A stretch of 64,000 nt of DNA from Rhodocyclaceae bacterium (GTDB lineage Bacteria; Pseudomonadota; Gammaproteobacteria; Burkholderiales; Rhodocyclaceae), in NCBI GenBank assembly GCA_020445665.1, contig JAGRGD010000064.1:1-64000 (forward strand), read 5' to 3'. The translations under genes were made by a program, and so were the position numbers. Below are positions 15,805 through 30,900 of this stretch, piece after piece. How positions within the stretch are numbered: position 1 is the first letter of the stretch; each line of letters opens with the position of its first letter. The notes under the pieces were generated by a model. The model ran no database searches. It worked only from the letters and a program-made list of their open reading frames with translations, and was not told the origin of the DNA.

Positions 15805-16953
15805 ATGTTCGCCCCCGTCTACCTCGATCACAACGCGACAACGCCCCTGGACGCCGAAGTCCGGGAGGCGATGCTGCCGTTTCTCGATGCGCGCTACGGC
15901 AACCCGTCGAGCCGCCACGAGTACGGTCGTCAGGCCCGCGCTGCGATCGAGGATGCCCGCGCCCGGGTCGCCGGGGCGGTCGGTGCCCACGCGACCGAGG
16001 TGGTCTTCACGAGCGGGGGCTCAGAGGCCAACAACCTGATCATCAAGGGCGTCGCGGGTCGCATGCGCCCCGGAATCGTCGCGACGAGCGCCATCGAGCA
16101 CCCCTGTGTCCGTGAGCCGGCGCGTCAGCTGGCCCGTCACGGCTGGCAGCACGTCGAGATTGCGGTGGATGCGGCGGGCCGTATCGACCGGGGCCACTGG
16201 CAGCAGGTGCTGCAGGAGCGTCCGGCCATCGTCTCGGTGATGCTGGCCAACAACGAGAGCGGGGTGGTGCAGGAGATTGCCACCCTGGCAACCGAGGCGA
16301 AGCGGGTCGGCGCTGTTTTTCACACCGATGCGGTGCAGGCTGTCGGCAAGCTGGCGGTCGATTTCCGCGCTCTTGGTGTCCACGCCATGACCCTGTCAGC
16401 CCACAAGCTGCATGGCCCGATCGGCACAGGCGCGCTGGTGCTCGACAAGCGGGTCGACCTCGAAGCGCAGGTGGCCGGCGGTGGTCAGGAGCGCAATCTG
16501 CGCTCCGGCACGGAGAATGTGGCGGCGATCGTCGGGTTTGCCCGGGCCTGCGAGCTGGCCGTTGCGCGACGGGCCGACGAGGCGGAACGCCTGGGTGCTC
16601 TGCGTGAGGTGCTCGAGCGCGGGCTGGCGGCACTCGGTGCGCGCGTCTTTTCTGCAGATGCGACGCGCCTGCCCGGCACCAGTTTTTTTGCCTTCGACGA
16701 TGTGGATGGCGAGACGCTGGTCGGCAAGCTCGACCGGGCCGGCTTCGCCATCGCCAGCGGATCGGCCTGCTCCAGCGTGAACCCGGAGCCTTCGCGTACG
16801 CTGCTGGCGATGGGCGTGTCCCACCGGCAGGCCAAAGGCGCCGTGCGCGTCAGCCTGGGTTACGGCAACACCACCCGACAAGTGCAGGATTTCGTCGCGA
16901 CACTGGGCGCGACGCTGGCAGAACTCAAGACACTCGTGGCCGTTTCGGCCTGA
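15805..16953 (+). CDS. Cysteine desulfurase, NifS/IscS-like (first of two)
   Basis: 382-residue class V aminotransferase fold. N-terminal YLDHNATTPLD, PLP lysine in SAHKLHGPIG (Lys201), catalytic cysteine in SGSACSS (Cys322) followed by a long active-site loop (NPEPSRTLLAMG). It should release sulfane sulfur from L-cysteine. It sits 12 bp after iscR and 31 bp before canonical iscS, so the operon encodes two desulfurases that differ clearly: in this copy the region after the PLP lysine and the C-terminus match NifS-like enzymes rather than IscS. It may serve a different acceptor, or respond to different conditions. It is not a degraded copy: all key residues are intact. Confidence 0.88.
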   Translation: MFAPVYLDHNATTPLDAEVREAMLPFLDARYGNPSSRHEYGRQARAAIEDARARVAGAVGAHATEVVFTSGGSEANNLIIKGVAGRMRPGIVATSAIEHPCVREPARQLARHGWQHVEIAVDAAGRIDRGHWQQVLQERPAIVSVMLANNESGVVQEIATLATEAKRVGAVFHTDAVQAVGKLAVDFRALGVHAMTLSAHKLHGPIGTGALVLDKRVDLEAQVAGGGQERNLRSGTENVAAIVGFARACELAVARRADEAERLGALREVLERGLAALGARVFSADATRLPGTSFFAFDDVDGETLVGKLDRAGFAIASGSACSSVNPEPSRTLLAMGVSHRQAKGAVRVSLGYGNTTRQVQDFVATLGATLAELKTLVAVSA

Positions 16954-16984
16954 ACCGACATAGACCTTCGACGGAGAAGCCAAC

Positions 16985-18196
16985 ATGCTGAAGTTCCCCA
17001 TCTATCTCGACTACTCGGCTACGACCCCGGTCGATCCCAGGGTGGCCGAGAAGATGATCCCCTACATCGCCGAACACTTCGGCAACCCTGCCTCCCGTAG
17101 CCACGCCTACGGCTGGACGGCGGAGAAGGCGGTGGAGGAGGCGCGGGCCCAGGTGGCGGCGCTGGTGAACGCGGACCCGAAGGAGATCATCTGGACCTCC
17201 GGCGCTACCGAGTCGGACAACCTCGCAATCAAGGGCGCTGCGCACTTCTACCAGGGCAAGGGCAAGCACGTCATCACGGTCAAGACCGAACACAAGGCGG
17301 TGCTCGACCCGTGCCGGGAACTGGAGCGCCAGGGCTTCGAGGTGACCTATCTCGACGTGCAGGAGAATGGCCTGATCGACATGGAGGTCCTGAAGGCGGC
17401 CATCCGACCCGACACCATCCTCGTCTCGATCATGTTCGTGAACAACGAGATCGGCGTGATCCAGCCCATCGAGGCCATCGGCGAGCTGTGCCGCGAGAAA
17501 GGCGTGGTGTTCCACGTGGATGCCGCCCAGGCGACCGGCAAGGTGGCGATCGATCTGGCCACGCTGAAGGTGGACCTGATGTCGTTCTCGGCCCACAAGA
17601 GCTATGGCCCGAAGGGGATCGGCGCCCTTTACGTGCGCCGCAAGCCGCGGGTACGACTCGAGGCGCAGATGCACGGCGGCGGTCACGAGCGGGGCCTGCG
17701 CTCCGGTACGCTCGCCACCCACCAGATCGTCGGCATGGGCGAGGCCTTCCGCATCGCCCGCGAGGAAATGGAAGCTGAGAACGAGCGGATCCGCATGCTG
17801 CGGGACAAGCTGGTCAAGGGCCTGTCCGAGATTGACGCCACCTACGTCAATGGCGACATGGAGGCTCGCGTCCCCCACAACCTGAACATCTCCTTCGCCT
17901 ACGTGGAAGGGGAGTCGCTGATCATGGCGATCAAGGACGTGGCGGTGTCGTCGGGTTCGGCCTGTACCTCGGCCTCGCTGGAGCCCTCGTACGTGCTGCG
18001 TGCCCTGGGCCGCGACGACGAACTGGCCCACAGTTCCATCCGTTTCACGATCGGTCGCTTTACGACCGAGGAAGAAATCGACTATACGGTTGATTTGCTG
18101 CACCGCAAGATCGGCAAGCTGCGCGAGCTCTCGCCGCTCTGGGAGATGGTGCAGGAAGGCATCGACCTCAATACCGTCCAGTGGGCTGCCCACTGA
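16985..18196 (+). CDS. iscS: Cysteine desulfurase IscS
   Basis: 403 residues, E. coli-like length. Motifs: [36 protein letters not shown] lysine [12 protein letters not shown] (Lys205) and catalytic loop [21 protein letters not shown] (Cys327), one residue off the E. coli numbering. It supplies sulfur to IscU and to tRNA thiolation enzymes. The 3' neighbour iscU begins 19 bp downstream behind a good AGGAGA site. Confidence 0.97.
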   Translation: MLKFPIYLDYSATTPVDPRVAEKMIPYIAEHFGNPASRSHAYGWTAEKAVEEARAQVAALVNADPKEIIWTSGATESDNLAIKGAAHFYQGKGKHVITVKTEHKAVLDPCRELERQGFEVTYLDVQENGLIDMEVLKAAIRPDTILVSIMFVNNEIGVIQPIEAIGELCREKGVVFHVDAAQATGKVAIDLATLKVDLMSFSAHKSYGPKGIGALYVRRKPRVRLEAQMHGGGHERGLRSGTLATHQIVGMGEAFRIAREEMEAENERIRMLRDKLVKGLSEIDATYVNGDMEARVPHNLNISFAYVEGESLIMAIKDVAVSSGSACTSASLEPSYVLRALGRDDELAHSSIRFTIGRFTTEEEIDYTVDLLHRKIGKLRELSPLWEMVQEGIDLNTVQWAAH

Positions 18197-18214
18197 CCCA
18201 GCAGGAGAGACGAC

Positions 18215-18601
18215 ATGGCATATAGCGACAAGGTACTGGACCACTACGAGAACCCCCGCAACGTCGGGTCCTTCGGCAAGGAAGACGACGGCATCGGCAC
18301 CGGCATGGTCGGTGCGCCGGCCTGCGGCGACGTGATGAAGCTGCAGATCAAGGTCGGCATCGACGGCGTCATCGAGGACGCCAAGTTCAAGACCTACGGC
18401 TGCGGCTCGGCGATCGCGTCGAGTTCGCTCGTCACCGAGTGGGTCAAGGGAAAGACGGTCGACCAGGCCCTCGAGATCAAGAACACCCAGATCGCCGAGG
18501 AGCTGGCCCTGCCGCCGGTCAAGATCCACTGCTCGATCCTGGCCGAGGACGCCATCAAGGCGGCGGTGGCCGACTACAAGAAGAAGTCGGGCGGGGAGTA
18601 A
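18215..18601 (+). CDS. iscU: Fe-S cluster scaffold IscU
   Basis: 128 residues. The three cluster cysteines Cys37 (APACGD), Cys63 (YGCGS) and Cys106 (HCSIL), Asp39 and His105 are present, as is the LPPVK motif (99-103) recognised by HscA. It assembles [2Fe-2S]/[4Fe-4S] clusters from IscS sulfur before transfer by HscA/HscB. Confidence 0.97.
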   Translation: MAYSDKVLDHYENPRNVGSFGKEDDGIGTGMVGAPACGDVMKLQIKVGIDGVIEDAKFKTYGCGSAIASSSLVTEWVKGKTVDQALEIKNTQIAEELALPPVKIHCSILAEDAIKAAVADYKKKSGGE

Positions 18602-18607
18602 GCCAGC

Positions 18608-18931
18608 ATGTCCGTGACGATGAGCGAACGTGCCGCCAAGCACGTCACCAACTTCATTGCCAAGCGGGGCAAGGGTATCGGCGTGCGCCTCGGCGTGCGG
18701 ACCTCGGGCTGCTCGGGCATGGCCTACAAGCTCGAGTTTGCCGACGACCGGGAAGACGAAGACCTGACCTTCGAGAGTCACGGCGTGACGATCCTGGTCG
18801 ATCCGAAGAGCCTGCCCTACCTGGACGGGACCGAACTTGACTACGTACGGGAGGGCCTGAACGAGGGGTTCCGGTTCAACAACCCGAACGTCAAGGACGC
18901 CTGCGGCTGCGGCGAGAGCTTCAACGTCTGA
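18608..18931 (+). CDS. iscA: Iron-sulfur assembly protein IscA
   Basis: 107-residue A-type carrier. Conserved cysteines Cys35 (SGCSGMAY), Cys99 and Cys101 (ACGCGESF) are in place. It receives or delivers clusters or iron, mainly for [4Fe-4S] targets. Starts 7 bp after iscU. Confidence 0.96.
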   Translation: MSVTMSERAAKHVTNFIAKRGKGIGVRLGVRTSGCSGMAYKLEFADDREDEDLTFESHGVTILVDPKSLPYLDGTELDYVREGLNEGFRFNNPNVKDACGCGESFNV

Positions 18932-18964
18932 CCGTGCCGGGCTCCGCCCGGCACCGGAGAACGC

Positions 18965-19497
18965 ATGTCGATCGACCTGCAGAAGGATTACTTTGCCCTG
19001 TTCGGCCTGCCCAGGGCCTTCCGCATCGACCGGGAAGCCCTCGAGCGCAGCTACCTCGGCCTGCAGCAGCAGGTCCACCCCGACCGGCACGCGCACCTGC
19101 CCGAAGCGGACAAGCGCCGCGCGTTGCAGTGGGCGACGCGGGTCAATGAAGCCTTCCAGGCGCTGCGGAGGCCGCTGACGCGGGCGCGCTACCTGCTCGA
19201 ACTGGCCGAGGTCGATGCGGCGCTCGAGACCAACACCGCGATGTCGCCCGAGTTCCTGATGGAGCAGATGGAATGGCGCGAGGCAGTCGGTGAGGCCTCG
19301 GAGGCTGGCGACATGGACGAACTCGATGCGCTGCATCGGCGTCTGCGTGCCCAGGCGGCCGGCATCGAAGAGACCCTTGCGGCGCAACTCGACGACGCGC
19401 ACGATCACGCGGCGGCGGCCGAGACGGTCCGCCGGCTGATGTTCCTCGACAAGCTCGACCAAGAAATAGAAGACGCCCTCGCGGCGCTGGAGTCCTG

Positions 19498-19498
<1 letters not shown>
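18965..19498 (+). CDS. hscB: Co-chaperone HscB
   Basis: 177 residues. An N-terminal J domain with the HPD motif (His38-Asp40 in [11 protein letters not shown]) and a helical C-terminal IscU-binding domain ([14 protein letters not shown]). It delivers IscU to HscA and stimulates its ATPase. Its stop codon overlaps the hscA start by one base (TGATG). Confidence 0.95.
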
Positions 19499-21366
<1,868 letters not shown>

Positions 21367-21373
21367 AGAGCGG

Positions 21374-21718
21374 ATGACCCAGATCATCGTGTTGCCGCAT
21401 GTGGAGCTGTGCCCGGAAGGGACCGTGATCGAGGCCGATCCCGGCCAGACGATCTGCGACGCGCTGCTCAGGAACGGGGTTGAGATCGAGCATGCCTGCG
21501 AGAAGTCCTGCGCGTGCACGACCTGCCATGTGATCGTGCGGGAGGGCTTCGTCAGTCTGGAGAGTGCCGAGGACGAGGAAGAGGATCTGCTCGACAAGGC
21601 CTGGGGCCTCGAGCCGAACTCGCGCCTGTCGTGCCAGGCCAGGGTGGCCGACGCGCCGCTGGTGGTAGAGATTCCGCGTTATACGCTCAACATGGTCAGC
21701 GAGGGCAAGCACGGATGA
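21374..21718 (+). CDS. fdx: ISC-type [2Fe-2S] ferredoxin
   Basis: 114 residues starting MTQIIVLPHVELCPEG; the frame is open 27 bp upstream but only this ATG fits the family. Cluster ligands Cys42, Cys48, Cys51 and Cys87, with the additional Cys46 also found in E. coli Fdx (HACEKSCACTTCHV ... SRLSCQA). Electron donor for IscU cluster assembly. Its stop overlaps the iscX start (ATGA). Confidence 0.96.
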   Translation: MTQIIVLPHVELCPEGTVIEADPGQTICDALLRNGVEIEHACEKSCACTTCHVIVREGFVSLESAEDEEEDLLDKAWGLEPNSRLSCQARVADAPLVVEIPRYTLNMVSEGKHG

Positions 21719-21909
21719 AGTGGACCGACGTCACCGATATCGCGATCGAACTGGACGACGCCCATGCGGATGTGGACCCGACGCAGATCAACTTCGTCGA
21801 TCTGATGAACTGGGTGCTCGCGCTTCCGGGCTTCGACGATGATCCTGCACGCTGCGGCGAGCGTATTCTCGAGGCCATCCAGCAGGCCTGGATTGACGAG
21901 CGGGAGTAG
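21715..21909 (+). CDS. iscX: Fe-S assembly protein IscX
   Basis: A 64-residue acidic protein beginning MKWTDVTDIAIELDDAH with the family ending (RILEAIQQAWIDERE). It binds IscS and modulates desulfurase activity, possibly as an iron-dependent regulator. Last gene of the isc operon; the only gap after it is 27 bp to a convergent gene, containing the short palindrome GCGCCGTCCGGCGC (21919-21932). Confidence 0.93.
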   Translation: MKWTDVTDIAIELDDAHADVDPTQINFVDLMNWVLALPGFDDDPARCGERILEAIQQAWIDERE

Positions 21910-21936
21910 GGTTCGAAAGGCGCCGTCCGGCGCAGA

Positions 21937-22380
21937 TCAGACGCCGGTTGCGGGCTCGTTGAGCGACAGCCAATACACGCCGAGCTGGCCCACGGCCTGA
22001 ATGAAGCGTTCAAAGTCGACCGGCTTGCGGATGTAGCTGTTGGCGCCGAGCCGGTAGGCTTCGCTGATGTCCTGTTGTTCCTTCGAGGTGGTCAGCACCA
22101 CCACCGGCAGCAGTGACGTGGCCTCGCCGGCCCGGATGCGGCGCAGGACTTCCAGGCCGTCGATGCGTGGCAACTTCAGATCCAGCAGGATCACGGCGGG
22201 CATCACCGAGGTGTCGCGGCCAACGTGCGATCCAGTACCGAAAAGGTAGTCCAGCGCTTCGACGCCGTCGCGTGCCACGACAACGGGGTTGGCGATCTTG
22301 TTCTTGCCGAAGGCGCGAAGCGTCAGGGCTTCATCGTCCGGATTGTCCTCGACCAGCAGGATCGGGCGCTCGTTCGCCAT
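21937..22380 (-). CDS. CheY-like single-domain response regulator (Rcp1-like)
   Basis: 147 residues, all receiver domain: acidic pocket VEDNPDD (about 10-16), phospho-acceptor Asp67 in ILLDLKLPRIDG, Thr97 in VLTTS, Lys119 in YIRKPVD. The extended loops and the C-terminal FIQAVGQLGVYWLSLNEP are typical of Rcp1-type regulators paired with phytochrome-like or hybrid kinases. There is no kinase next to it. It follows prmB on the same strand by 48 bp and could be co-transcribed. Output unknown. Confidence 0.88.
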   Translation of the reverse strand: MANERPILLVEDNPDDEALTLRAFGKNKIANPVVVARDGVEALDYLFGTGSHVGRDTSVMPAVILLDLKLPRIDGLEVLRRIRAGEATSLLPVVVLTTSKEQQDISEAYRLGANSYIRKPVDFERFIQAVGQLGVYWLSLNEPATGV

Positions 22381-22428
22381 TGAGTCAGTTCTCCGTTTGC
22401 CGCGGGGCGTTCCGCGGCGGACGTCCAG

Positions 22429-25768
<3,340 letters not shown>

Positions 25769-25794
25769 GGGCAGGCTCCGGTCGTCAGGCGGGG

Positions 25795-26613
25795 TCAGGT
25801 ACGCAGCAGTTCGTTGATGCCGGTCTTCGCGCGGGTCTTGGCATCGACCTTCTTGACGATTACGGCGCAGTACAGGCTGTACTTGCCATCAGCCGACGGA
25901 AGGTTGCCCGAGACGACGACCGAGCCGGCCGGTACCCGCCCGTAATGCACCTCGCCGGTCTCCCGGTCGTAGATCTTGGTGCTCTGGCCGATATAGACGC
26001 CCATCGAGATGACGCTGTTCTCTTCGACGACAACGCCTTCAACGATCTCCGAGCGGGCGCCGATGAAGCAGTTGTCCTCGATGATCACCGGCCCGGCCTG
26101 CACCGGCTCGAGCACGCCGCCGATTCCGACGCCGCCTGACAGGTGCACGTTCTTGCCGATCTGGGCGCAGGAGCCGACGGTGGCCCAGGTGTCCACCATC
26201 GTGCCCTCGTCCACGTAGGCGCCGATGTTCACGTAGGACGGCATCAGCACCACGTTGGGCGCGATGAAGGTGCCGCGGCGTGCCGTGGCCGGCGGGACGA
26301 CACGAAATCCACCCGCGCGGAACTGATCTTCGGTGTAGCTGGCGAACTTGGTGTCCACCTTGTCCCAGTACTGGGTCGAACCGCCAGGCATCAGCTGGTT
26401 GTCGCGCAGGCGGAAGGAAATCAGGACGGCCTTCTTGACCCACTGGTTGACCACCCACTGGCCATCCACCTTCTGGGCGACGCGGAGCGAGCCGTCGTCG
26501 AGGCCGGCGATGACCTGCTCGACCGCGTCGCGGACCTCGGCCGGCGCGCTGGCGGGGGAGAGGGTGGTGCGAACTTCAAAGGCGTCGTCGATGATTTTCT
26601 GGAGTGCTTGCAT
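25795..26613 (-). CDS. dapD: Tetrahydrodipicolinate N-succinyltransferase
   Basis: 272 residues. The left-handed beta-helix signature is clear ([60 protein letters not shown]). It succinylates tetrahydrodipicolinate using succinyl-CoA, starting the succinylase branch of DAP synthesis, which matches dapC and dapE alongside. Confidence 0.95.
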   Translation of the reverse strand: MQALQKIIDDAFEVRTTLSPASAPAEVRDAVEQVIAGLDDGSLRVAQKVDGQWVVNQWVKKAVLISFRLRDNQLMPGGSTQYWDKVDTKFASYTEDQFRAGGFRVVPPATARRGTFIAPNVVLMPSYVNIGAYVDEGTMVDTWATVGSCAQIGKNVHLSGGVGIGGVLEPVQAGPVIIEDNCFIGARSEIVEGVVVEENSVISMGVYIGQSTKIYDRETGEVHYGRVPAGSVVVSGNLPSADGKYSLYCAVIVKKVDAKTRAKTGINELLRT

Positions 26614-26631
26614 GTCGGGGAGGGATCCTGC

Positions 26632-27852
26632 TCAGAGTTTTTGACTGAAATCGATGATGCGGCGGGCGGCCTCGAGACATTCCTCGAGTTCGGCCACCAG
26701 CGCGATGCGCACGTAGCCGGCGCCGGGGTTTGCGCCGTCCACCTCCCGGCCGAGATAGCTGCCGGGCAGAACCGTCACATTATATTCGGCCTGCAGGCCC
26801 CGGGCGAAGTCGGTGTCCGCCACCGGCGTGCGTGCCCACAGGTAGAAACCCGCGTCGGGCAGCTGGCAGCCCAGCACCTCGGCCAGCATCGGCGTGATGC
26901 GAGCAAACTTCTCCCGGTACTTGCGGCGGTTCTCGGCGACGTGGGCCTCGTCATTCCAGGCGGCGACGGAGGCGGCCTGGAAGCTCGGGCTCATGGCGCA
27001 GCCGTGGTAGGTCCGGTACTGCAGGAAAGGCTTGAGCAGGCGCGCATCGCCAGCCACGAAACCGGAGCGCATGCCGGGCACGTTCGAGCGCTTGGACAGG
27101 CTCGAGAACATCACCAGGTTGCGAAAGTCGTCGCGGCCGAGCTGGCGGGCCGCCTCGAGGCCGCCGAGGGGCCGGGCGTCGTCGTCGAAGTAGATCTCCG
27201 AGTAGCACTCGTCGGCGGCGATGGCGAAGCCATGGCGATCGGACAGCGCAAATAACGTCTGCCAGGCGGCCAGGTCCATCACGGCGCCGGTGGGATTGCC
27301 CGGGGTACACACATAGACCAGCTGCACCCGCGACCACTGGGCGTCGGTGAGCCTGCCGAAATCCATCGCAAAGGCATTGTCGGCGACGGTCTCGAGGAAC
27401 ATCGGCTGGGCGCCGGCCAGGAGAGCCGCCCCTTCGTAGATCTGGTAGAACGGGTTCGGCGAGACCGCCAGCGCATCGCCCCGGGACGGATCCACGACGC
27501 ATTGGGCGAAGGCAAAAAGCGCCTCGCGGGAGCCATTGACCGGAATCACCTGCGTCGCCGGATCGATCCCTTCCAGGCCATAGCGGCGCCCCAGCCAGGC
27601 GGCGATCGCCTCGCGAAGGCGTGGCTCGCCGAGGGTCGCCGGGTAGGTCGCGAGGCCCCCCAGGGCGTCGCTGACGGCGTCGAGGATGAAGCGCGGCGTG
27701 GGGTGCTTCGGCTCGCCGATCGAGAGGCGGATCGGCGCGAGGCCGGGGGCCGGCTCGAGCCCCTCGAAGAGCCGGGCGAGCTTCTGGAACGGGTAGGGTT
27801 GCAGCGTCTGGAGCTTCGGATTCACGGCGGCGGACCTGGTGCCGGCCGCCAT
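26632..27852 (-). CDS. dapC: Succinyldiaminopimelate transaminase
   Basis: 406-residue class I/II aminotransferase: IRLSIGEPKHPTP, NGSREALF, PNPFYQIYEGAA, PGNPTGAVM, PLP lysine in SSLSKRSNVPGMRSGF, and GYVRIALV near the end. Context with dapD and dapE makes N-succinyl-2-amino-6-ketopimelate the likely substrate. The first nine residues may not be translated: a GTG at 27825 (VNPKLQTLQPYPF) is an equally good start and neither has a strong ribosome-binding site. First gene of the minus-strand operon, divergent from smc. Confidence 0.9.
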   Translation of the reverse strand: MAAGTRSAAVNPKLQTLQPYPFQKLARLFEGLEPAPGLAPIRLSIGEPKHPTPRFILDAVSDALGGLATYPATLGEPRLREAIAAWLGRRYGLEGIDPATQVIPVNGSREALFAFAQCVVDPSRGDALAVSPNPFYQIYEGAALLAGAQPMFLETVADNAFAMDFGRLTDAQWSRVQLVYVCTPGNPTGAVMDLAAWQTLFALSDRHGFAIAADECYSEIYFDDDARPLGGLEAARQLGRDDFRNLVMFSSLSKRSNVPGMRSGFVAGDARLLKPFLQYRTYHGCAMSPSFQAASVAAWNDEAHVAENRRKYREKFARITPMLAEVLGCQLPDAGFYLWARTPVADTDFARGLQAEYNVTVLPGSYLGREVDGANPGAGYVRIALVAELEECLEAARRIIDFSQKL

Positions 27853-27951
27853 GGGGGCGACCGTCGCTGAAAAGCAAAAATGGTATCATGCCGCGCCTTC
27901 GCGCCTGCCCCGCCCGGTGCCGCGCATCCAGACGCAGACCAAGTCCGCAAC

Positions 27952-30900
27952 GTGCGACTCTCCAAGCTAAAACTCGCCGGTTTCAAGACCTTTGTGGACC
28001 CGACGACGGTGCACACGCCGGGCAATCTGGTGGGGGTGGTCGGGCCGAACGGCTGCGGCAAGTCGAACATCATCGATGCGGTGCGCTGGGTGCTCGGCGA
28101 AACCCGCGCCTCGGCCCTGCGTGGCGAGTCGATGCAGGACGTCATCTTCAACGGCTCGACGACCCGCAAGCCGGTTTCGCGGGCCAGCGTCGAGCTGGTC
28201 TTCGACAACCAGGAGGGGAAGGCCGCGGGCCAGTGGTCCCAGTACGCCGAGATTTCGGTCAAGCGCGTGCTCGACCGCAGCGGCGAATCCACCTACTTCA
28301 TCAATGGCAGCAAGGTCCGGCGCAAGGACGTCATCGACCTGTTCCTCGGCACCGGCCTTGGCCCGCGGGCCTACGCGATCATCGAGCAGGGCATGATCTC
28401 GCGCATCATCGAGGCGCGACCGGAGGAGATCCGTGGCTTTCTCGAAGAGGCCGCCGGTGTCACCAAGTATCGGGAGCGACGGCGCGAGACCGAGGGGCGC
28501 CTGTCCGATGCCCGCGACAACCTCGCCCGCCTCGACGACATCCGGATGGAACTGGGAGAGCGCATCGAGCACCTCGCGGCCCAGGCCGAGGTGGCGGAGC
28601 GCTACCGCCAGCTGCGCGAGACCCACGCCGAGCGGCAGGATCTGCTGTGGCTCCTGAAGCGGACCCAGGCCGACGCAGAGGCCACCCGGCTGCGCGAGGC
28701 GGTGGGAGAGACGGGTCGCCGGATGGAAGCGGACAGCGCGCGATTGCAGGAGCTCGAGGCCCTGGTCGAGTCGGCCCGCGAGGCCCACATGCAGGCGTCC
28801 GAGGCGGTCAACGTGGCCCAGAGCGAGCTCTTCGCCGCATCCAGCGAGGTCAGCCGGCTGGAGTCCGAAGGGCAGCGGCTGCGGGACAGTCGCGCCCGGA
28901 TCGAGTCCCGCCTGAGCGAGCTCGAGGGCGAGAATGCGCACTGGACCACCCGCCGCGAAACCCTCCTCGAAGAGGCGGCCCGCTGGCGCGAGCTGCTCGA
29001 GAACGCCCGCATGCGCGCCGAAGAGGCAGGTGCCCGGCAGGCCGAGGTGGCCGACATGCTGCCCGAGCTCGAGGAGCGGGCCGCCGGGGCAGAGGCGACG
29101 GTCCTCGCGGTGCGTCGCGAGTTGTCCCAGGTCGAGCAGCAGCTTCGTGTTCAGGAGGCCCACCGCACCAGCGCGCGGCGCGCCCTGGACGCCCTGTCGG
29201 AGCGGCGTGCCCGCCTGAGCCAGGGCGGACAGGTGCCCGACGCGCCCGAGGCGGTCGAGATCGCGCGGCTCGAGGCGGAACTCGAGTTGGCCGGAGATGC
29301 CCAGTCCCGCAGCGAGTCGGCCCTGGGGGAACTCCAGGCCGGCGTGCCGGCGCTGCAGGCTGCTCTGCGAGCCCGGGTGGACGAGGAGCGCCAGGCCCAG
29401 CGCCAGGCGACGGAACTGCGCGCGCGCCTGGAGGCCCTGCAGCAGATCCAGGCGCGCGTGAAGGATCAGGGCGAACTCGGCGCGTGGATCCGGCGCCACC
29501 AACTGGACCCGGACCAGCCGGTCTGGAAGCGTCTGTCGGTCGAGCCTGGCTGGGAGCCGGCGGTGGAGGCGGTGCTGCGAGAGCGCTTGTCGGGCCTGCC
29601 CATGGCGGAGGGGGCCGCACGCGCTGCCCTCAGCGAGGATCCGGCGCCGGCCAGCATCGCACTGGTTGCCGGTAGCCTGGGTGCGCCGGCGCGGCGCGAG
29701 CCGCCGCCGGGCAGCGCCTGGTTGAGCGAGCGGGTGTCGCTGGATGGCACGGGTCCGAGCGATTCGGTCGCGTCCTGGCTCGACGGCATCGCCGCCGTCG
29801 ACTCCTTGCTGGACTGGCTGCCGCGGCTGGGTGAGATTCCCCACGGGGTGCGCCTGATCGACGCCGCGGGGCGGGTGCTCGACCGGACCGGACTGTTGTG
29901 CTTCGCCGCCGATAGCCGGACCCACGGCGTGATCGAGCGGCAACGGGAGATCGACGGGCTGCGCGACGAGGTAGCCGGGCAGTCCGCGACGGTCGCGCTC
30001 TGCCACGAACGATTGACCGAAGCCGAGGCGGCCCTCGCCGGCCGGCAGGAGCGCATCGTGCAGCTCCGCCAGGAAGTTCAAGGCGGGCAGCAGCGGCTTC
30101 ATGCCCTGCAGGTGTCCCACCTCAAGCTGGTGCAGGCGCGTCAACGTGCCGACGAACATGCCGCGCGCATCGCCCGCGATCTGGCGGAGCTCGGCGATGC
30201 GGAGGCGTGCGAGCGGACGCTGCTCGATGCTGCCGACGCGGAGCATGCCCGCGCCAGCGAACTGGCCGCGCTCCACGGCGAGCGGCTGGCCGCGGCCGAG
30301 GCCGCCAATGACGAGCAGCGGGAGGCCTTGCGCACGGCCCGGGCGAGCGAGCAGGCCATCGCCCGCGAGTTGCAGGAGTTGCGATTCGGCGAGCGGGAAT
30401 GCAGCGGCAAGCTGGACGACAACGCGCGCAACCTCGCCCTGGCCGACGAACAGCTGCGCCGGGTTGGGCAGGAACGGGCGGCGCGTGGATCCGAGCTGGC
30501 CGGTTGCGACGATGAAGCCACCGAGGTGGCGCTGCAGGCGGCGCTCTCGCAACGGGGTGCCCGGGAGGTTGCGCTGGCGGCGACACGGGACCGCCTTGCC
30601 GAAGCGACGAACACCCTCAAGGCCCATGAGGCGACGCGGCTGCAGACCGAGCACGCGGTTGCACCGATGCGCGAGCAGCTCGGCGAACTGCGCATGGCCC
30701 TGCAGGCTGCCGAGATATCGGTTGCGCAGTTTCAGGAACGGCTTGCCGAGAGCGGTGCCGACGAGGCGCGGCTGACCCCCTTGCTCGACGGGGATCTGAA
30801 GGAAGCCTCCCTGGTGCGCGAGGTGTCACGCCTGTCGCGGGAGATCGAAGCCCTCGGCGCGGTGAACCTGGCAGCCCTTGACGAGCTGAAGGGCGCCCAG

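Noticed and set aside
16925..19462. 845-residue minus-strand frame opposite iscS-hscB
   Set aside because: Spans four genuine isc genes on the other strand and shows no conserved motif.
27967..30654. Long minus-strand frame opposite smc
   Set aside because: Shadow of smc's coiled-coil codons, leucine/glycine-rich and without domain signatures.
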